Counted from the stretch's first letter, positions 1 through 7,920 are shown. The stretch: 21,643 nt of DNA from an uncultured Clostridia bacterium (GCA_934647145.1 CAKUFB010000013.1:1-21643); one strand, 5' to 3'. Notes: generated from the sequence alone by a model not told the origin. Made by a program: numbers and translations.

Positions 1-174
1 GCTGCGGCCCTCTCGAGCTCTCCGGGGGTTTTTCGACAGTCTGAAACGGACGTCATGATACATGACGTCTGTTTTGCTATCCAGAAAAACGGCGGCGCGC
101 TGGAGAACGAGGTCGAGGACGGCGGGAGGGTCGTGCGGCGGTACTGGATCGACCTGCGCAGGCCGGAAGGCTGA
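1..174 (+). CDS. 3' end of an unidentified coding frame (partial)
   Basis: The frame is open from the window edge to TGA at 172-174. From about 78 onward the codons have the G/C-ending bias of the neighbouring genes, and the protein ends in ENEVEDGG followed by RRYWIDLRRPEG, so this stretch looks truly coding. I recognise no family. The part before about 76 contains a terminator-like hairpin and repeat-like sequence, so the real gene may not run through it. The sequence may be the remains of a gene truncated by a repeat or rearrangement. Its position just before a phage tail gene makes a phage structural protein plausible, but that is only inference. Confidence 0.3.
   Translation, partial: AAALSSSPGVFRQSETDVMIHDVCFAIQKNGGALENEVEDGGRVVRRYWIDLRRPEG
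44..76 (+). terminator. Terminator-like hairpin
   Basis: Arms at 44-57 and 61-74 form a 14-bp stem with one G-T wobble and a 3-base loop (ATA), with TTTT at 72-75. The stem core is GGACGTCATG. It lies inside an open frame, which argues that the frame is not one continuous gene, or that this is a repeat-associated hairpin rather than a working terminator. Confidence 0.45.
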
Positions 175-281
175 GCCTGCGCCCACTGGCTGCCGACGGT
201 TTCATCGAGCTTGTCGCTTCGCGGCGCATCGGGCGTGATATACCTTTTGCGTACCTGAAAAAACGCAAAGGGGGAACGGCA
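175..281 (+). other. Intergenic leader with repeat remnant and ribosome binding site
   Basis: The stretch from 171 (CTGAGCCTGC, then CCCACTGGCTGCCG) resembles the start of the repeat array at 20487 (CTGAGCCTGC, then ACCCACCCGCTGCCG), so it may be a degraded repeat copy. A small imperfect hairpin lies near 242-271 (CCTTTTGCGT paired with ACGCAAAGG). AAAGGGG at about 268-274 is a good ribosome binding site for the ATG at 282. I see no convincing promoter: TTGTCG at 211 and TGATAT at 236 are 19 bases apart and weak. Confidence 0.4.
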
Positions 282-1997
282 ATGAGCAACATCGGGTATC
301 GGGAAATCATGGACACCTCGCCGCTGTCCATCAAGCAGCTCAACGACACGCTGCGCGCGCTGTGGGGCAAGGTGATGGGGCACATCGAGGAGCGCGACCT
401 GGACGACGGGATCATCAGCCTGATACAGGAGGGGACGGATACCGAGGCGCTGGAGACGCGCATTACGCAGAACGCGCGGGAGGTGGCGGTCGAGGCCAGC
501 CGGCAGACGACCGACGAGCTGACCGGGCAGGTGGAGGCCAATACCGCCGCGCTGAGCGTGCAGGCCGGGCAGATCGAGGGCAAGGTGGCGCAGACCGCGT
601 TCGACCAGCTCAGCGGGGAGGTGACGCAGGTGCAGTCGACCGTGACGCAGCAGGCGACGCAGATCAGCAGCAAGGTCAGCCAGTCCGACTTCGACGACTT
701 CGCGGAGACCGTACTGACCAAGGACAGCTTCGAGGTCAATATCGACGGGGAAAACCAGCTGCACGTCGGCGCGGACGGGGTGAGCGCGGCCAGCGTGAGC
801 GCGCCCAACGTGGCGGCGGCCTATGACGGGCCTGCGGAGATCACGGTCAATCCGAATTACACGGATGCGTGGATCGAGGCGCAGGAGGGCAAGGCGGTGC
901 GCTCGCTTCAGCAGGCGCTGGACAAGATCAACGGCAGGCGGCTGATGTACAACGTCTCGATCACCATGGACAACACCAGCCACTATGAGCGGGTGGACAT
1001 TCACGGCGTGACCGGCTCGGGCGTGCTGGAGGTGCTGGGCAACGGCTCGACCTTCTACGGCGGCATTTCGGTGAGCTACTGCACGGCCAAGGTGACGATC
1101 ATGGGCACGGGCATGACGGTGTACGCGGGCGCGGAAAAGGCGATCGAGGTGACCGGCTGCAGCTTCGTGCGCGTGGACGGCGCGAACGTATCGGGCAGCG
1201 GCACGGACGGGGTGTACTACACCGAGGGCTCGAAGGGGCTCTTGTGGAACTGCGACTTCGCCGGGTACACCAACGCCGTGCACGCCAGCCTGACGGCGCA
1301 CGTCATGGTCAACGCCTGCACGGGCTCGGGCGCGCTCAAGGCCAGTTTCGGCGGCATCCTCGCGGCGAACGGCACCATGCCCACGGGCGGCGTGAGCGAG
1401 CTGGGCAACGGCAAGGTGTGGTCGGACGGCTCGACGGCCACGGGCGGCAGCACCTCGGCCAGCACGGGCACGCTGACGGCGGCCAGCTACGACGCGGTGA
1501 CCACGGCGACCTGCAGAAACTCGGGCAGCTGGATGAGCGGGCAGCTGCGGCAGAACTACTACGAGGGGCTGGGCGCGTGCAAGGCCTGCATCTGGTTCAA
1601 CAATTCGACGCTCCGCTCGGCCATGTCCGGGCGCACGGTCAAGTCGGCCTCGCTGCGGCTGCGGCGCGTACACGGCTCGGGCAAGGCGTCGGCGGTGCAG
1701 GTCACGGCGCGCGGCCTGACGCTGACTTCCGCGAGCGGTCTGGCGCCCAACGACACGGGCAATTCGGTCTACGGCGGGGTGTCGGCGGTGCTGGGCAAGA
1801 TCGCAAACGACGAGACGGTGGACTTCGCGCTGCCGGTGGCACTGGTCAACGCGCTGATCTCCGGCTCGATCAACGGCTTCGCGCTGTACGCGGGCGAGAC
1901 CTCGGCCAGCGGCAACCGCGCGTATTCCAGCAACTACTGCAGGCTAGACGGCGTGGGAGATCAGGCCGCGCCGGTGCTGACGATCAACTACATCTGA
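282..1997 (+). CDS. Phage tail/baseplate or receptor-binding protein with beta-helix
   Basis: This 571-residue protein is built like a phage tail spike or baseplate component. Residues 1-50 form a short N-terminal head. Residues about 55-145 are a heptad-like coiled coil with the phage-typical repeat pattern TAFDQLSGEVTQVQ and SKVSQSDFDDF. Residues about 225-355 are Gly/Val/Thr-rich, with short repeated strands as in a right-handed parallel beta-helix. A Gly/Ser/Thr linker follows at about 380-400. The C-terminal part, to 571, resembles a beta-sandwich receptor- or glycan-binding domain. There is no signal peptide, as expected for a virion part. The start is fixed by AAAGGGG about 7 bases upstream. 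The gene probably marks the edge of a prophage or phage-tail-like locus to the left. The exact role (fibre, spike or baseplate) cannot be settled from sequence alone. Confidence 0.75.
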   Translation: MSNIGYREIMDTSPLSIKQLNDTLRALWGKVMGHIEERDLDDGIISLIQEGTDTEALETRITQNAREVAVEASRQTTDELTGQVEANTAALSVQAGQIEGKVAQTAFDQLSGEVTQVQSTVTQQATQISSKVSQSDFDDFAETVLTKDSFEVNIDGENQLHVGADGVSAASVSAPNVAAAYDGPAEITVNPNYTDAWIEAQEGKAVRSLQQALDKINGRRLMYNVSITMDNTSHYERVDIHGVTGSGVLEVLGNGSTFYGGISVSYCTAKVTIMGTGMTVYAGAEKAIEVTGCSFVRVDGANVSGSGTDGVYYTEGSKGLLWNCDFAGYTNAVHASLTAHVMVNACTGSGALKASFGGILAANGTMPTGGVSELGNGKVWSDGSTATGGSTSASTGTLTAASYDAVTTATCRNSGSWMSGQLRQNYYEGLGACKACIWFNNSTLRSAMSGRTVKSASLRLRRVHGSGKASAVQVTARGLTLTSASGLAPNDTGNSVYGGVSAVLGKIANDETVDFALPVALVNALISGSINGFALYAGETSASGNRAYSSNYCRLDGVGDQAAPVLTINYI

Positions 1998-2007
1998 CGG
2001 CGGCGGG

Positions 2008-2036
2008 GAGGGGCGCGGGGCGCTCCTCTTCTTATA
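2008..2036 (+). terminator. Intrinsic terminator after the tail protein
   Basis: Arms 2008-2016 and 2020-2028 (GAGGGGCGC and GCGCTCCTC) pair over 9 bp with one G-T wobble around a GGG loop. A T-rich run (TTCTTATA) follows. It sits 11 bases after the stop of the tail gene. Confidence 0.7.
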
Positions 2037-2074
2037 TTAAATATGTCAAGCCGCGGAATTCTCATGATGTTCGC

Positions 2075-2103
2075 TTGTTTCTCCGGGCAAAATGTGGTAT
2101 GAT
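2075..2103 (+). promoter_or_regulatory. Sigma-70-type promoter for tldD-tldE
   Basis: TTGTTT (2075-2080) and TATGAT (2098-2103) are separated by exactly 17 bases. A TG one base upstream of the -10 gives an extended -10 element. The promoter lies between the tail-gene terminator and the tldD ribosome binding site, so the protease operon starts its own transcript here. Confidence 0.65.
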
Positions 2104-2135
2104 ACGATTATCAACCACTGATGGGAGGAAAGAGC

Positions 2136-3521
2136 ATGATTTCAAAGAGCATCGCGGAGCGCGTGCTGGCCGAGGCGCTGACCACCGGCGGCGACTTCGC
2201 GGAACTGTTTATGGAAGACACCCGCCAGATGGGCATTATGCTGATGGACGGGATGATTGACAGCGCGAGCACCAGCCGCAGGCACGGCGCGGGCATTCGC
2301 GTGTACAGGAAGCTCGAGTCGGTCTACGTACATACCTTCGACACCAGCGAGGCGGGCCTGATGCGGGTGGCGCGGCAGGCGGCGGATGCGATCGGCGACG
2401 GCCACGAGGCAAAGGACGTGCGCCTGACCGGCGCGGTGTGCACCAACCTCCACCGCATCGAGCAGCTGCCGGTGGACGTGGACGGAAGCCGCAAGGCGAA
2501 GCTGCTGCACGACGCGTACAAGGCGGCCAGGGACTACAGCCCGGACATCCGGCAGGTCGTGTCCCGCCTGATCGGCTGGGAGACCGACGTGGTCATCGCC
2601 AACAGCGAGGGCCTGTTCACCGGCGACAAGCGCGTGTACACCCGCCTGGCGGTTCAGGCGGTGGCCAGCAACGGCGTCGAGAACCAGACCGGCTTCGAGG
2701 GCCCGGGCGCGATGCGCGGCTTCGAGCTGTTTGAAAAGTACGTCGATCCGGAGGCGACCGCCCGCGAGGCGGCCCGCTGCGCCGTGACCATGCTGTCCGC
2801 GGAGGAGTGCCCGGCGGGCGTGATGCCGGTCATCATCGACAACGGCTTCGGCGGCGTGATCTTCCACGAGGCCTGCGGCCACTCGCTCGAGGCGACGCAG
2901 GTGGCGCTGGGCAACTCGGAATTCTGCGGAAAGCTGGGCCAGCAGATCGCCAGCCCCATCGTGACCGCGCTCGACGACGGCACGATGCCCAACGAGTGGG
3001 GCTCGATCAACATTGACGACGAGGGCACGCCCGCCACCCGCCTGGTGCTGATTGAGAACGGCGTCCTGAAGAACTACATGATCGACCGGCTCAACGGCCG
3101 CCGCATGGGCATGGCGCCCACCGGCTCGGCCCGCAGGCAGGACTATACCTTCGCGCCCACCTCCCGCATGCGCAACACCTTTATCGCGCCCGGCAAGGAC
3201 GAAAACGACGAAATCATCGCCACCGCGGGCGACGCGCTCTACGCCAGGAAGATGGGCGGCGGCTCGGTCAACCCGACGACCGGCGAGTTCAACTTCGCGG
3301 TGCAGGAGGGCTACCTGATCAGGGACGGCAGGATCGACCGCCCGGTGCGCGGCGCGACCCTGATCGGCAAGGGCAGCGAAATTCTGATGAAGATCGACCG
3401 CGTGGGCAAGCACCTGGAGCTCGCGCAGGGCATGTGCGGCTCGCTGAGCGGCTCGGTGCCCACCAACGTGGGCCAGCCCATGATCCGCGTGATCAGCCTG
3501 ACCGTGGGCGGACGCAAGTAA
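2136..3521 (+). CDS. tldD: TldD family metalloprotease subunit
   Basis: This 461-residue protein is TldD, the metal-binding subunit of the cytoplasmic TldD/TldE protease. In E. coli the complex trims unfolded peptides and matures ribosomal peptides such as microcin B17. The zinc motif HEACGH is at residues 244-249 (HExxxH type), followed by SLEATQV. The C-terminus has the family signature GSVPTNVGQPMIRV and ends TVGGRK. The length is normal for the family. An in-frame ATG at 2121 overlaps the ribosome binding site GGGAGG (2123-2128), so ATG 2136 is the better start. The tldE gene follows after 12 bases, as in most genomes. No precursor peptide or RiPP gene is visible nearby, so a general peptide-processing role is likelier than a dedicated biosynthetic one. 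Confidence 0.93.
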   Translation: MISKSIAERVLAEALTTGGDFAELFMEDTRQMGIMLMDGMIDSASTSRRHGAGIRVYRKLESVYVHTFDTSEAGLMRVARQAADAIGDGHEAKDVRLTGAVCTNLHRIEQLPVDVDGSRKAKLLHDAYKAARDYSPDIRQVVSRLIGWETDVVIANSEGLFTGDKRVYTRLAVQAVASNGVENQTGFEGPGAMRGFELFEKYVDPEATAREAARCAVTMLSAEECPAGVMPVIIDNGFGGVIFHEACGHSLEATQVALGNSEFCGKLGQQIASPIVTALDDGTMPNEWGSINIDDEGTPATRLVLIENGVLKNYMIDRLNGRRMGMAPTGSARRQDYTFAPTSRMRNTFIAPGKDENDEIIATAGDALYARKMGGGSVNPTTGEFNFAVQEGYLIRDGRIDRPVRGATLIGKGSEILMKIDRVGKHLELAQGMCGSLSGSVPTNVGQPMIRVISLTVGGRK

Positions 3522-3533
3522 GGAGGCGGCAAG

Positions 3534-4859
3534 ATGGAACTGAATCTGTTTATTGAGAAGCTGTTTGAGGGCGCGAAGGCCGCCGGCTACGAGGCCGCCG
3601 AAATCGCCTGCCTGAAGGGCGATTCCTTCGACGTGTCCGTCAAGGGCGGCGAAATCATCGATTACAACGTGGCCTCCACGCTGGATTTCACCTTCCGCGC
3701 GCTGGTGAACGGCAAGATGGGCTACGCCAGCACCCAGGTGTTCGACGAGGACGCGCTGGATCTCCTGCTGGAGGGCGTGAAGATGAACGCGGGCCTGATC
3801 GAGAACGAGGACGAGCGCTTCATTTTCGCGGGCAGCGACCACTATGAGACGGTCGATATCTACAACCCGGCGATCGACGGGCTGACCGCCGCGCAGAAGA
3901 TCGCGATGGCCAGGGAGCTGGAGCAGAAGGCGGTTTCGCTCGACCCGCGCGCCGGCCAGGTCGAGATGGCCAACGTCTTCACCATGGCCAATGAAAAGCG
4001 CATCGCCAACACGCGCGGCCTGGACGTGTCCCGCAGGGGCAACGCCATCGGCGTGAGTGTGGCCGTGATCGCGCAGGAGGGCGAGAAGACGGCGACCGGC
4101 GGCGGCTTCGCCATCAAGCGCGACCCCGCGCAGCTCGACCTGGACAAAATCTGCCGCGACGCGGTGGCCGACGCGGTGGCGGGCCTCTCCGCAAAGCCCG
4201 TGCCCTCGGGCGACTACCGCATCGTCATGCGCCCGGACATCATGGCCAGCATGCTGGCCTGCTTCAGCCCGGTCTTCAGCGCCGACGCGGCTCAGAAGGG
4301 CATGTCGCTGCTCGCCGGCCACGAGGGCGACGTGGTCGCCTCCGATCAGGTGACCATACTGGACGACCCGCTGATGGCCGAGGGCCTGGCCTGCTCCCCG
4401 TTCGACGGCGAGGGCGTGGCCACGAAGACGCGCGAGGTCGTGACCGCGGGCAGGCTCAACACCCTGCTGCACAACCTGAAAACCGCGAAGAAGCAGGGCG
4501 TGGAGACCACCGGCAACGCCTCCTGGGGCGGCGCGGGCGTGACGCCCAGCAACTTCTACCTCAAGCCCGGCGACCTGACGCGCGACGAGGTCTACGCTCA
4601 GGCGGGCGACGGACTGCTGATCATCGAGGTCAACGGCCTGCACGCGGGCGCGAACCAGATCAGCGGCGACTTCTCCCTGGGCGCGAAGGGCTACGTCATC
4701 CGGGAGGGCAGGGTGGCCGAGGCGGTCAACCAGATCACCGTCGCGGGCAACTTCTTCCAGATGCTCAAGGATATCGAGGCCGTGGGCAGCGACCTGGAGA
4801 TGATGCAGAGCATCGGCGCGCCCACCACGCTGATCAAGTCCCTGAAGGTGGCCGGCTGA
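3534..4859 (+). CDS. tldE: TldE/PmbA family protease subunit
   Basis: This 441-residue protein is the TldE (PmbA) partner of TldD. In the known E. coli heterodimer it lacks the zinc motif and helps form the substrate tunnel. No HExxxH is present here, as expected. The C-terminal half has the family pattern VNGLHAGANQISGDFSLGA, then the run GYVIREGRVAEAVNQITVAG, and NFFQMLKDIEAVGSDL. AAGGAGG directly follows the tldD stop and sets the ATG at 3534, so the two genes are co-transcribed and probably made in equal amounts. The operon ends at a strong hairpin terminator at 4895-4933. The length is normal and nothing is missing. Confidence 0.92.
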   Translation: MELNLFIEKLFEGAKAAGYEAAEIACLKGDSFDVSVKGGEIIDYNVASTLDFTFRALVNGKMGYASTQVFDEDALDLLLEGVKMNAGLIENEDERFIFAGSDHYETVDIYNPAIDGLTAAQKIAMARELEQKAVSLDPRAGQVEMANVFTMANEKRIANTRGLDVSRRGNAIGVSVAVIAQEGEKTATGGGFAIKRDPAQLDLDKICRDAVADAVAGLSAKPVPSGDYRIVMRPDIMASMLACFSPVFSADAAQKGMSLLAGHEGDVVASDQVTILDDPLMAEGLACSPFDGEGVATKTREVVTAGRLNTLLHNLKTAKKQGVETTGNASWGGAGVTPSNFYLKPGDLTRDEVYAQAGDGLLIIEVNGLHAGANQISGDFSLGAKGYVIREGRVAEAVNQITVAGNFFQMLKDIEAVGSDLEMMQSIGAPTTLIKSLKVAG

Positions 4860-4894
4860 GCGGCCTGAGGATTCCGCAGACTGAATGATACGAC

Positions 4895-4933
4895 AATCCC
4901 GACTGTTCGCTTCCGTGGGCAGTCGGGATTTTT
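4895..4933 (+). terminator. Perfect terminator hairpin abutting the next ribosome binding site
   Basis: Arms 4895-4905 (AATCCCGACTG) and 4920-4930 pair perfectly over 11 bp around a 14-base loop, and the T run reaches 4933. It ends tldD-tldE. The AGGAGG of the next gene begins at 4935, one base after the T run, so transcripts of the downstream gene must either read through this hairpin or start very close to it. Confidence 0.85.
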
Positions 4934-4948
4934 CAGGAGGAAACATGC

Positions 4949-5884
4949 ATGGACTGGATGAAGACGAGCGTGGGCGTGAGCGTACACTGGACGACGCACA
5001 CCGCCGCGCAGGACGGCTCGCGGGCGACCTATGCGCAGGCCGTGGAGGGATTCGACGCGGCGCGGTTTGTGCGCAGCCTGAAGCAGGCGGGCGCGGGGCA
5101 CTGCATCTTCACGCTGACGCACGCGGAGCAGTACCTGGCGCTGCCCTGCGCGCCGCTGGAGGAGATTCTGCCCGGCCGGACGACCGGGCGCGACCTGATC
5201 GGCGAAGTGGCGGAGGGGCTGGCGCGCGAGGGGATACGGTTCATCGCCTATTACAATCACTCCTGCAACGGCGAGGACGACCCGGCCTGGAAGGCGGCCT
5301 GCGGGTACGCGGCGGGGGAGAAGGGCGACCTGGACGCGTTCGCCGGGCGCATTGCCGGCATCGTCCGGTTCATTGCCGGGCGGTACGGGAAAAACCTTGC
5401 GGGCTGGTGGTTCGACAGCGGCTATTCGGTCGACCCGACCGGGCCGCACAATTCTGTGTCCTGCGAGATGGGCGGGTGGCGCTTCCCGTGGGACAGGCTC
5501 ATCGCGGCGGCGAAGAGCGGACACGCGGACTGCGCAGTGGCGATCAACGCGGGCGTGGGGTCGAGGCACCTGTACGCGCCGGGCACAGATTACTACGCGG
5601 GGGAGAGTGTGCGGCTGGACGAGCCGTTTTCGCCTGAAGCGGAGCCGAGAATCGTCGATCACCGCTGGATATGCGCCGACAACCCGGAGTGGGTGTTTGC
5701 GCGGCCGGAGAGAGGCTTCGCGCGGCCAAGGTTTACAGATGGCGAGCTTGCGCGCTTTATTCAGGCCAACCGGCGGGCCGGGCGCATGACCACCCTTAAC
5801 CTGGAAATCGACCGCTCGGGCCGGGTCAACCCGTATTCGCTGGAACAGCTCGCGCGGGTGCGGGAAGCGCGGCCATCCATTTGA
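4949..5884 (+). CDS. GH29-like (alpha-L-fucosidase-like) TIM-barrel protein
   Basis: This 311-residue protein looks like the catalytic barrel of family GH29 alpha-L-fucosidases, but shorter and without the usual C-terminal sandwich. The N-terminal VGVSVHWTTHTA matches the first barrel strand (usually a GIFIHWG-type motif). GAGHCIFTLTHAEQYLAL matches the strand that normally carries a His-His-Asp. WWFDSGY has Asp156 where GH29 has its nucleophile (lWfDG). No signal peptide is present, so it would act in the cytoplasm on imported sugars. Two ATGs lie close together: 4949 is in frame and 8 bases after AGGAGG, whereas 4945 leads to a frame without family features. The true substrate is uncertain, and a related TIM-barrel hydrolase family is possible. 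Confidence 0.6.
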   Translation: MDWMKTSVGVSVHWTTHTAAQDGSRATYAQAVEGFDAARFVRSLKQAGAGHCIFTLTHAEQYLALPCAPLEEILPGRTTGRDLIGEVAEGLAREGIRFIAYYNHSCNGEDDPAWKAACGYAAGEKGDLDAFAGRIAGIVRFIAGRYGKNLAGWWFDSGYSVDPTGPHNSVSCEMGGWRFPWDRLIAAAKSGHADCAVAINAGVGSRHLYAPGTDYYAGESVRLDEPFSPEAEPRIVDHRWICADNPEWVFARPERGFARPRFTDGELARFIQANRRAGRMTTLNLEIDRSGRVNPYSLEQLARVREARPSI

Positions 5885-5904
5885 CAGAAAAAATGAAGGA
5901 ACAC

Positions 5905-5933
5905 TTGCGTTTATGCGCGTGATGGATTATAAT
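5905..5933 (+). promoter_or_regulatory. Promoter for the 5'-nucleotidase gene
   Basis: A perfect TATAAT at 5928-5933 has TTGCGT at 5905-5910, exactly 17 bases upstream. A consensus TTGACA at 5881-5886 overlaps the previous stop codon but is too far away (41 bases) to pair with this -10. The leader to the ATG at 5974 is about 33 bases. Confidence 0.65.
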
Positions 5934-5973
5934 GGTTAAGGAAACCAAATACAATTTGAAAGGTGGATGAACT

Positions 5974-7611
5974 ATGAGGAAGATCCTGTCCTGCCTGCTG
6001 GCGCTGGCACTGCTGCTGAGCGGCCTGACCGCTTTCGCGGAGGAGACCGCGGCGAAGGACGTCGTGGTGCTCTACACCAACGACGTACACTGCGGCATCG
6101 ACGAGAACATCGGCTACGCGGGCCTGGCGGCCTACAAGAAGGCCTTTGCCAAGGCCGGCTATGACGTGCTGCTGGTCGACAACGGCGACGCCATTCAGGG
6201 CGGCCCGGTCGGCACCCTCTCCAAGGGCGAGTACATCATCGACATCATGAACGAGGTGGGCTACGACGTGGCCACCATCGGCAACCATGAATTCGACTAC
6301 GGCATGGATCAGTTCATGGCGCTGCGCGAAAAGGCGAAGTTCCCCTACGTGTCGGCCAACTTCACCGACCTGGAGGGCAAGCCCATACTGGATCCCTACG
6401 TGATCAAGGAAGCGGGCGGCCGCAAGATCGCCTTCGTGGGCGCGAGCACGCCCGAGACCTTCACCAAGTCCACCCCTACCTTCTTCCAGAACGAAAAGGG
6501 CGAGTACATCTATGACTTCTGCGAGGGCGAGGACGGCAAGCGCCTGTACGCCGCCGTACAGAAGGCCGTGGACGACGCGCGCGAGGCGGGCGCGGAGTAC
6601 GTGATCGTGCTGGCGCACCTGGGCATCGACGGCTCCAGCGTGCCCTACACCTCCTCCGACCTGATCGTGAACACCAACGGCATCGACGCGGTGCTCGACG
6701 GACACTCCCACAGCACCATCGAGCAGGAAGTCGTCAAGAACAAGGACCGCGAGGAGGTGCTGCTGACCTCGACCGGCACCAAGCTGGCCGCGGTCGGCGC
6801 GCTGACCATCGCCGCCGACGGCACCCTGTCCACCAGGCTGCACACCGAGAGCATTTTCCAGGACGACGAGACCACCGCGTTCGTGGAAGGCATTAAGGCG
6901 CAGTACGGCGAGACCCTGGCCAAGGTCGTGGCCAGCAGCCAGGTTGACCTGATCGTCAACGATCTCACCGCGGTTGACAACGAGGGCAAGCCCATCCGCA
7001 TCATCCGCAGCCAGGAGACCAACCTGGGCGACCTGTGCGCCGACGCGTATCGCCTGGTGTCCGGCGCGGACATCGGCGTGGTCAACGGCGGCGGCATCCG
7101 CGCGGCCATCCCCGCGGGCGACATCACCTTCGAGCAGATCATCAACGTGCATCCCTTCGGCAACGCCATGTGCGTGGTCGAGGCGACCGGCCAGCAGATC
7201 CTGGACGCGCTGGAGAAGTCCGTGAGCAAGCTGCCCGATGAGAACGGCGGCTTCCTGCAAGTCTCCGGCCTGACCTTCACCGTTGACATGAGCGTGCCCT
7301 CCACCGTCGTCGTGGACGACAAGGGCAGCTTCGTCGAGGTGAGCGGCGAGCGCCGCGTTAAGGACGTGAAGGTGGGCGGCGAGGATCTCGATCCCGCCAA
7401 GACCTACACGCTGGCTTCCCACAACTACATGCTCAAGTCCGGCGGCGACGGCTTCAACATGTTCATCAACGACAAGCTGCTGCAGGACGAGGTCATGCTG
7501 GACAACCAGGTGCTCATCACCTACATCACCGAAAACCTGGGCGGCGTGATCGGCGAGGAATACGCCGAGCCCTACGGCCAGGGCCGCATCACCATCATCA
7601 ACGCGGACTGA
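5974..7611 (+). CDS. Secreted 5'-nucleotidase / metallophosphatase (UshA-like)
   Basis: This 545-residue protein is a 5'-nucleotidase or related phosphoesterase that would release phosphate and nucleosides from extracellular nucleotides. A classical signal peptide (MRKILSCLLALALLL) ends at AFA-EE near residue 22, with no lipobox cysteine. The metallophosphatase domain shows TNDVH (Asp37, His39), DNGDAIQGG, GNHEFDYG (Asn104-His105-Glu106) and DGHSHST, which together give the two-metal site. The C-terminal 5'-nucleotidase domain shows NLGDLCADAYR, VNGGGIRAAIPAG and HPFGNAM. The end, GRITIINAD, has no LPxTG or membrane anchor, so the enzyme is probably released or held by other means. AGGTGG lies 7 bases before ATG 5974. 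The gene is monocistronic, with its own promoter and terminator. The exact substrate (AMP, cyclic nucleotides, UDP-sugars) is not resolvable. Confidence 0.88.
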   Translation: MRKILSCLLALALLLSGLTAFAEETAAKDVVVLYTNDVHCGIDENIGYAGLAAYKKAFAKAGYDVLLVDNGDAIQGGPVGTLSKGEYIIDIMNEVGYDVATIGNHEFDYGMDQFMALREKAKFPYVSANFTDLEGKPILDPYVIKEAGGRKIAFVGASTPETFTKSTPTFFQNEKGEYIYDFCEGEDGKRLYAAVQKAVDDAREAGAEYVIVLAHLGIDGSSVPYTSSDLIVNTNGIDAVLDGHSHSTIEQEVVKNKDREEVLLTSTGTKLAAVGALTIAADGTLSTRLHTESIFQDDETTAFVEGIKAQYGETLAKVVASSQVDLIVNDLTAVDNEGKPIRIIRSQETNLGDLCADAYRLVSGADIGVVNGGGIRAAIPAGDITFEQIINVHPFGNAMCVVEATGQQILDALEKSVSKLPDENGGFLQVSGLTFTVDMSVPSTVVVDDKGSFVEVSGERRVKDVKVGGEDLDPAKTYTLASHNYMLKSGGDGFNMFINDKLLQDEVMLDNQVLITYITENLGGVIGEEYAEPYGQGRITIINAD

Positions 7612-7636
7612 ACCGTCAGCTGATATAGCCCCAACG

Positions 7637-7672
7637 AATGCCCGTCAGGCGAAGGTCTGGCGGGCATTATCA
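7637..7672 (+). terminator. Intrinsic terminator after the 5'-nucleotidase
   Basis: Arms 7637-7648 and 7657-7668 (AATGCCCGTCAG and CTGGCGGGCATT) form a 12-bp stem with one wobble pair and an 8-base loop. It is followed by ATCAT, a weak T tract. It sits 25 bases after the stop. Confidence 0.65.
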
Positions 7673-7683
7673 TATGCACAAAA

Positions 7684-7870
7684 ATGGTCGGGCAGTCGGC
7701 CCTGCCGACCCGGCGGCGGGTGGGTCTGGGCACAATCGTGTTTATCGTCCCACGAAGAATTCGGGAGCTCGAATTAATGGCTCCCGAATTCGTGTTCTAT
7801 CCGGCGGCAGCAGGTGGAACCGGGCACTGCCCGGCGGCAGCAAGTGGGTCTGGGCACTGCCCAGCAGTTT
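7684..7870 (-). repeat. Single inverted copy of the two-hairpin intergenic repeat
   Basis: Read on the minus strand, this has the same order of parts as the array at 20487-21240. The large palindrome is at 7757-7791 (arms GAATTCGGGAGC and its complement, 11-base AT-rich middle). The conserved flank TTCGTGGGACGATAAACACG, the small hairpins at 7695-7709 (GTCGGC/GCCGAC) and 7820-7834 (CCGGGC/GCCCGG), and the CGGCGGCAGCA core are all present. It lies between the nucleotidase terminator and the promoter of the sugar operon. There is no coding potential beyond chance open frames. Confidence 0.85.
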
Positions 7871-7920
7871 TGTGCATATAGTTGGCAGGTTTGTGTATTC
7901 TGTGAAAGGTGTACAGGGAG

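Noticed and set aside
2142..4946. A 934-codon open frame on the minus strand across tldD-tldE
   Set aside because: It is antisense to two clearly recognised proteins, is rich in His/Ala/Arg/Val/Leu as expected from complementing GC-ending codons, and shows no family features. The same holds for long minus-strand frames at 5911-7422, 7936-9396, 10246-11847, 11856-13190, 13332-14441 and 14600-16327.
4885..5637. Alternative frame using ATG 4945 upstream of the GH29-like gene
   Set aside because: ATG 4949 has better spacing from AGGAGG and opens the frame with recognisable glycosidase motifs. The other frame is Arg/Gly-rich shadow sequence.
7901..7915. cre-like site (TGTGAAAGGTGTACA) before the operon promoter
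   Set aside because: Matching the catabolite-control consensus would require an extra base in the centre and still leaves a mismatch, so it was not called.
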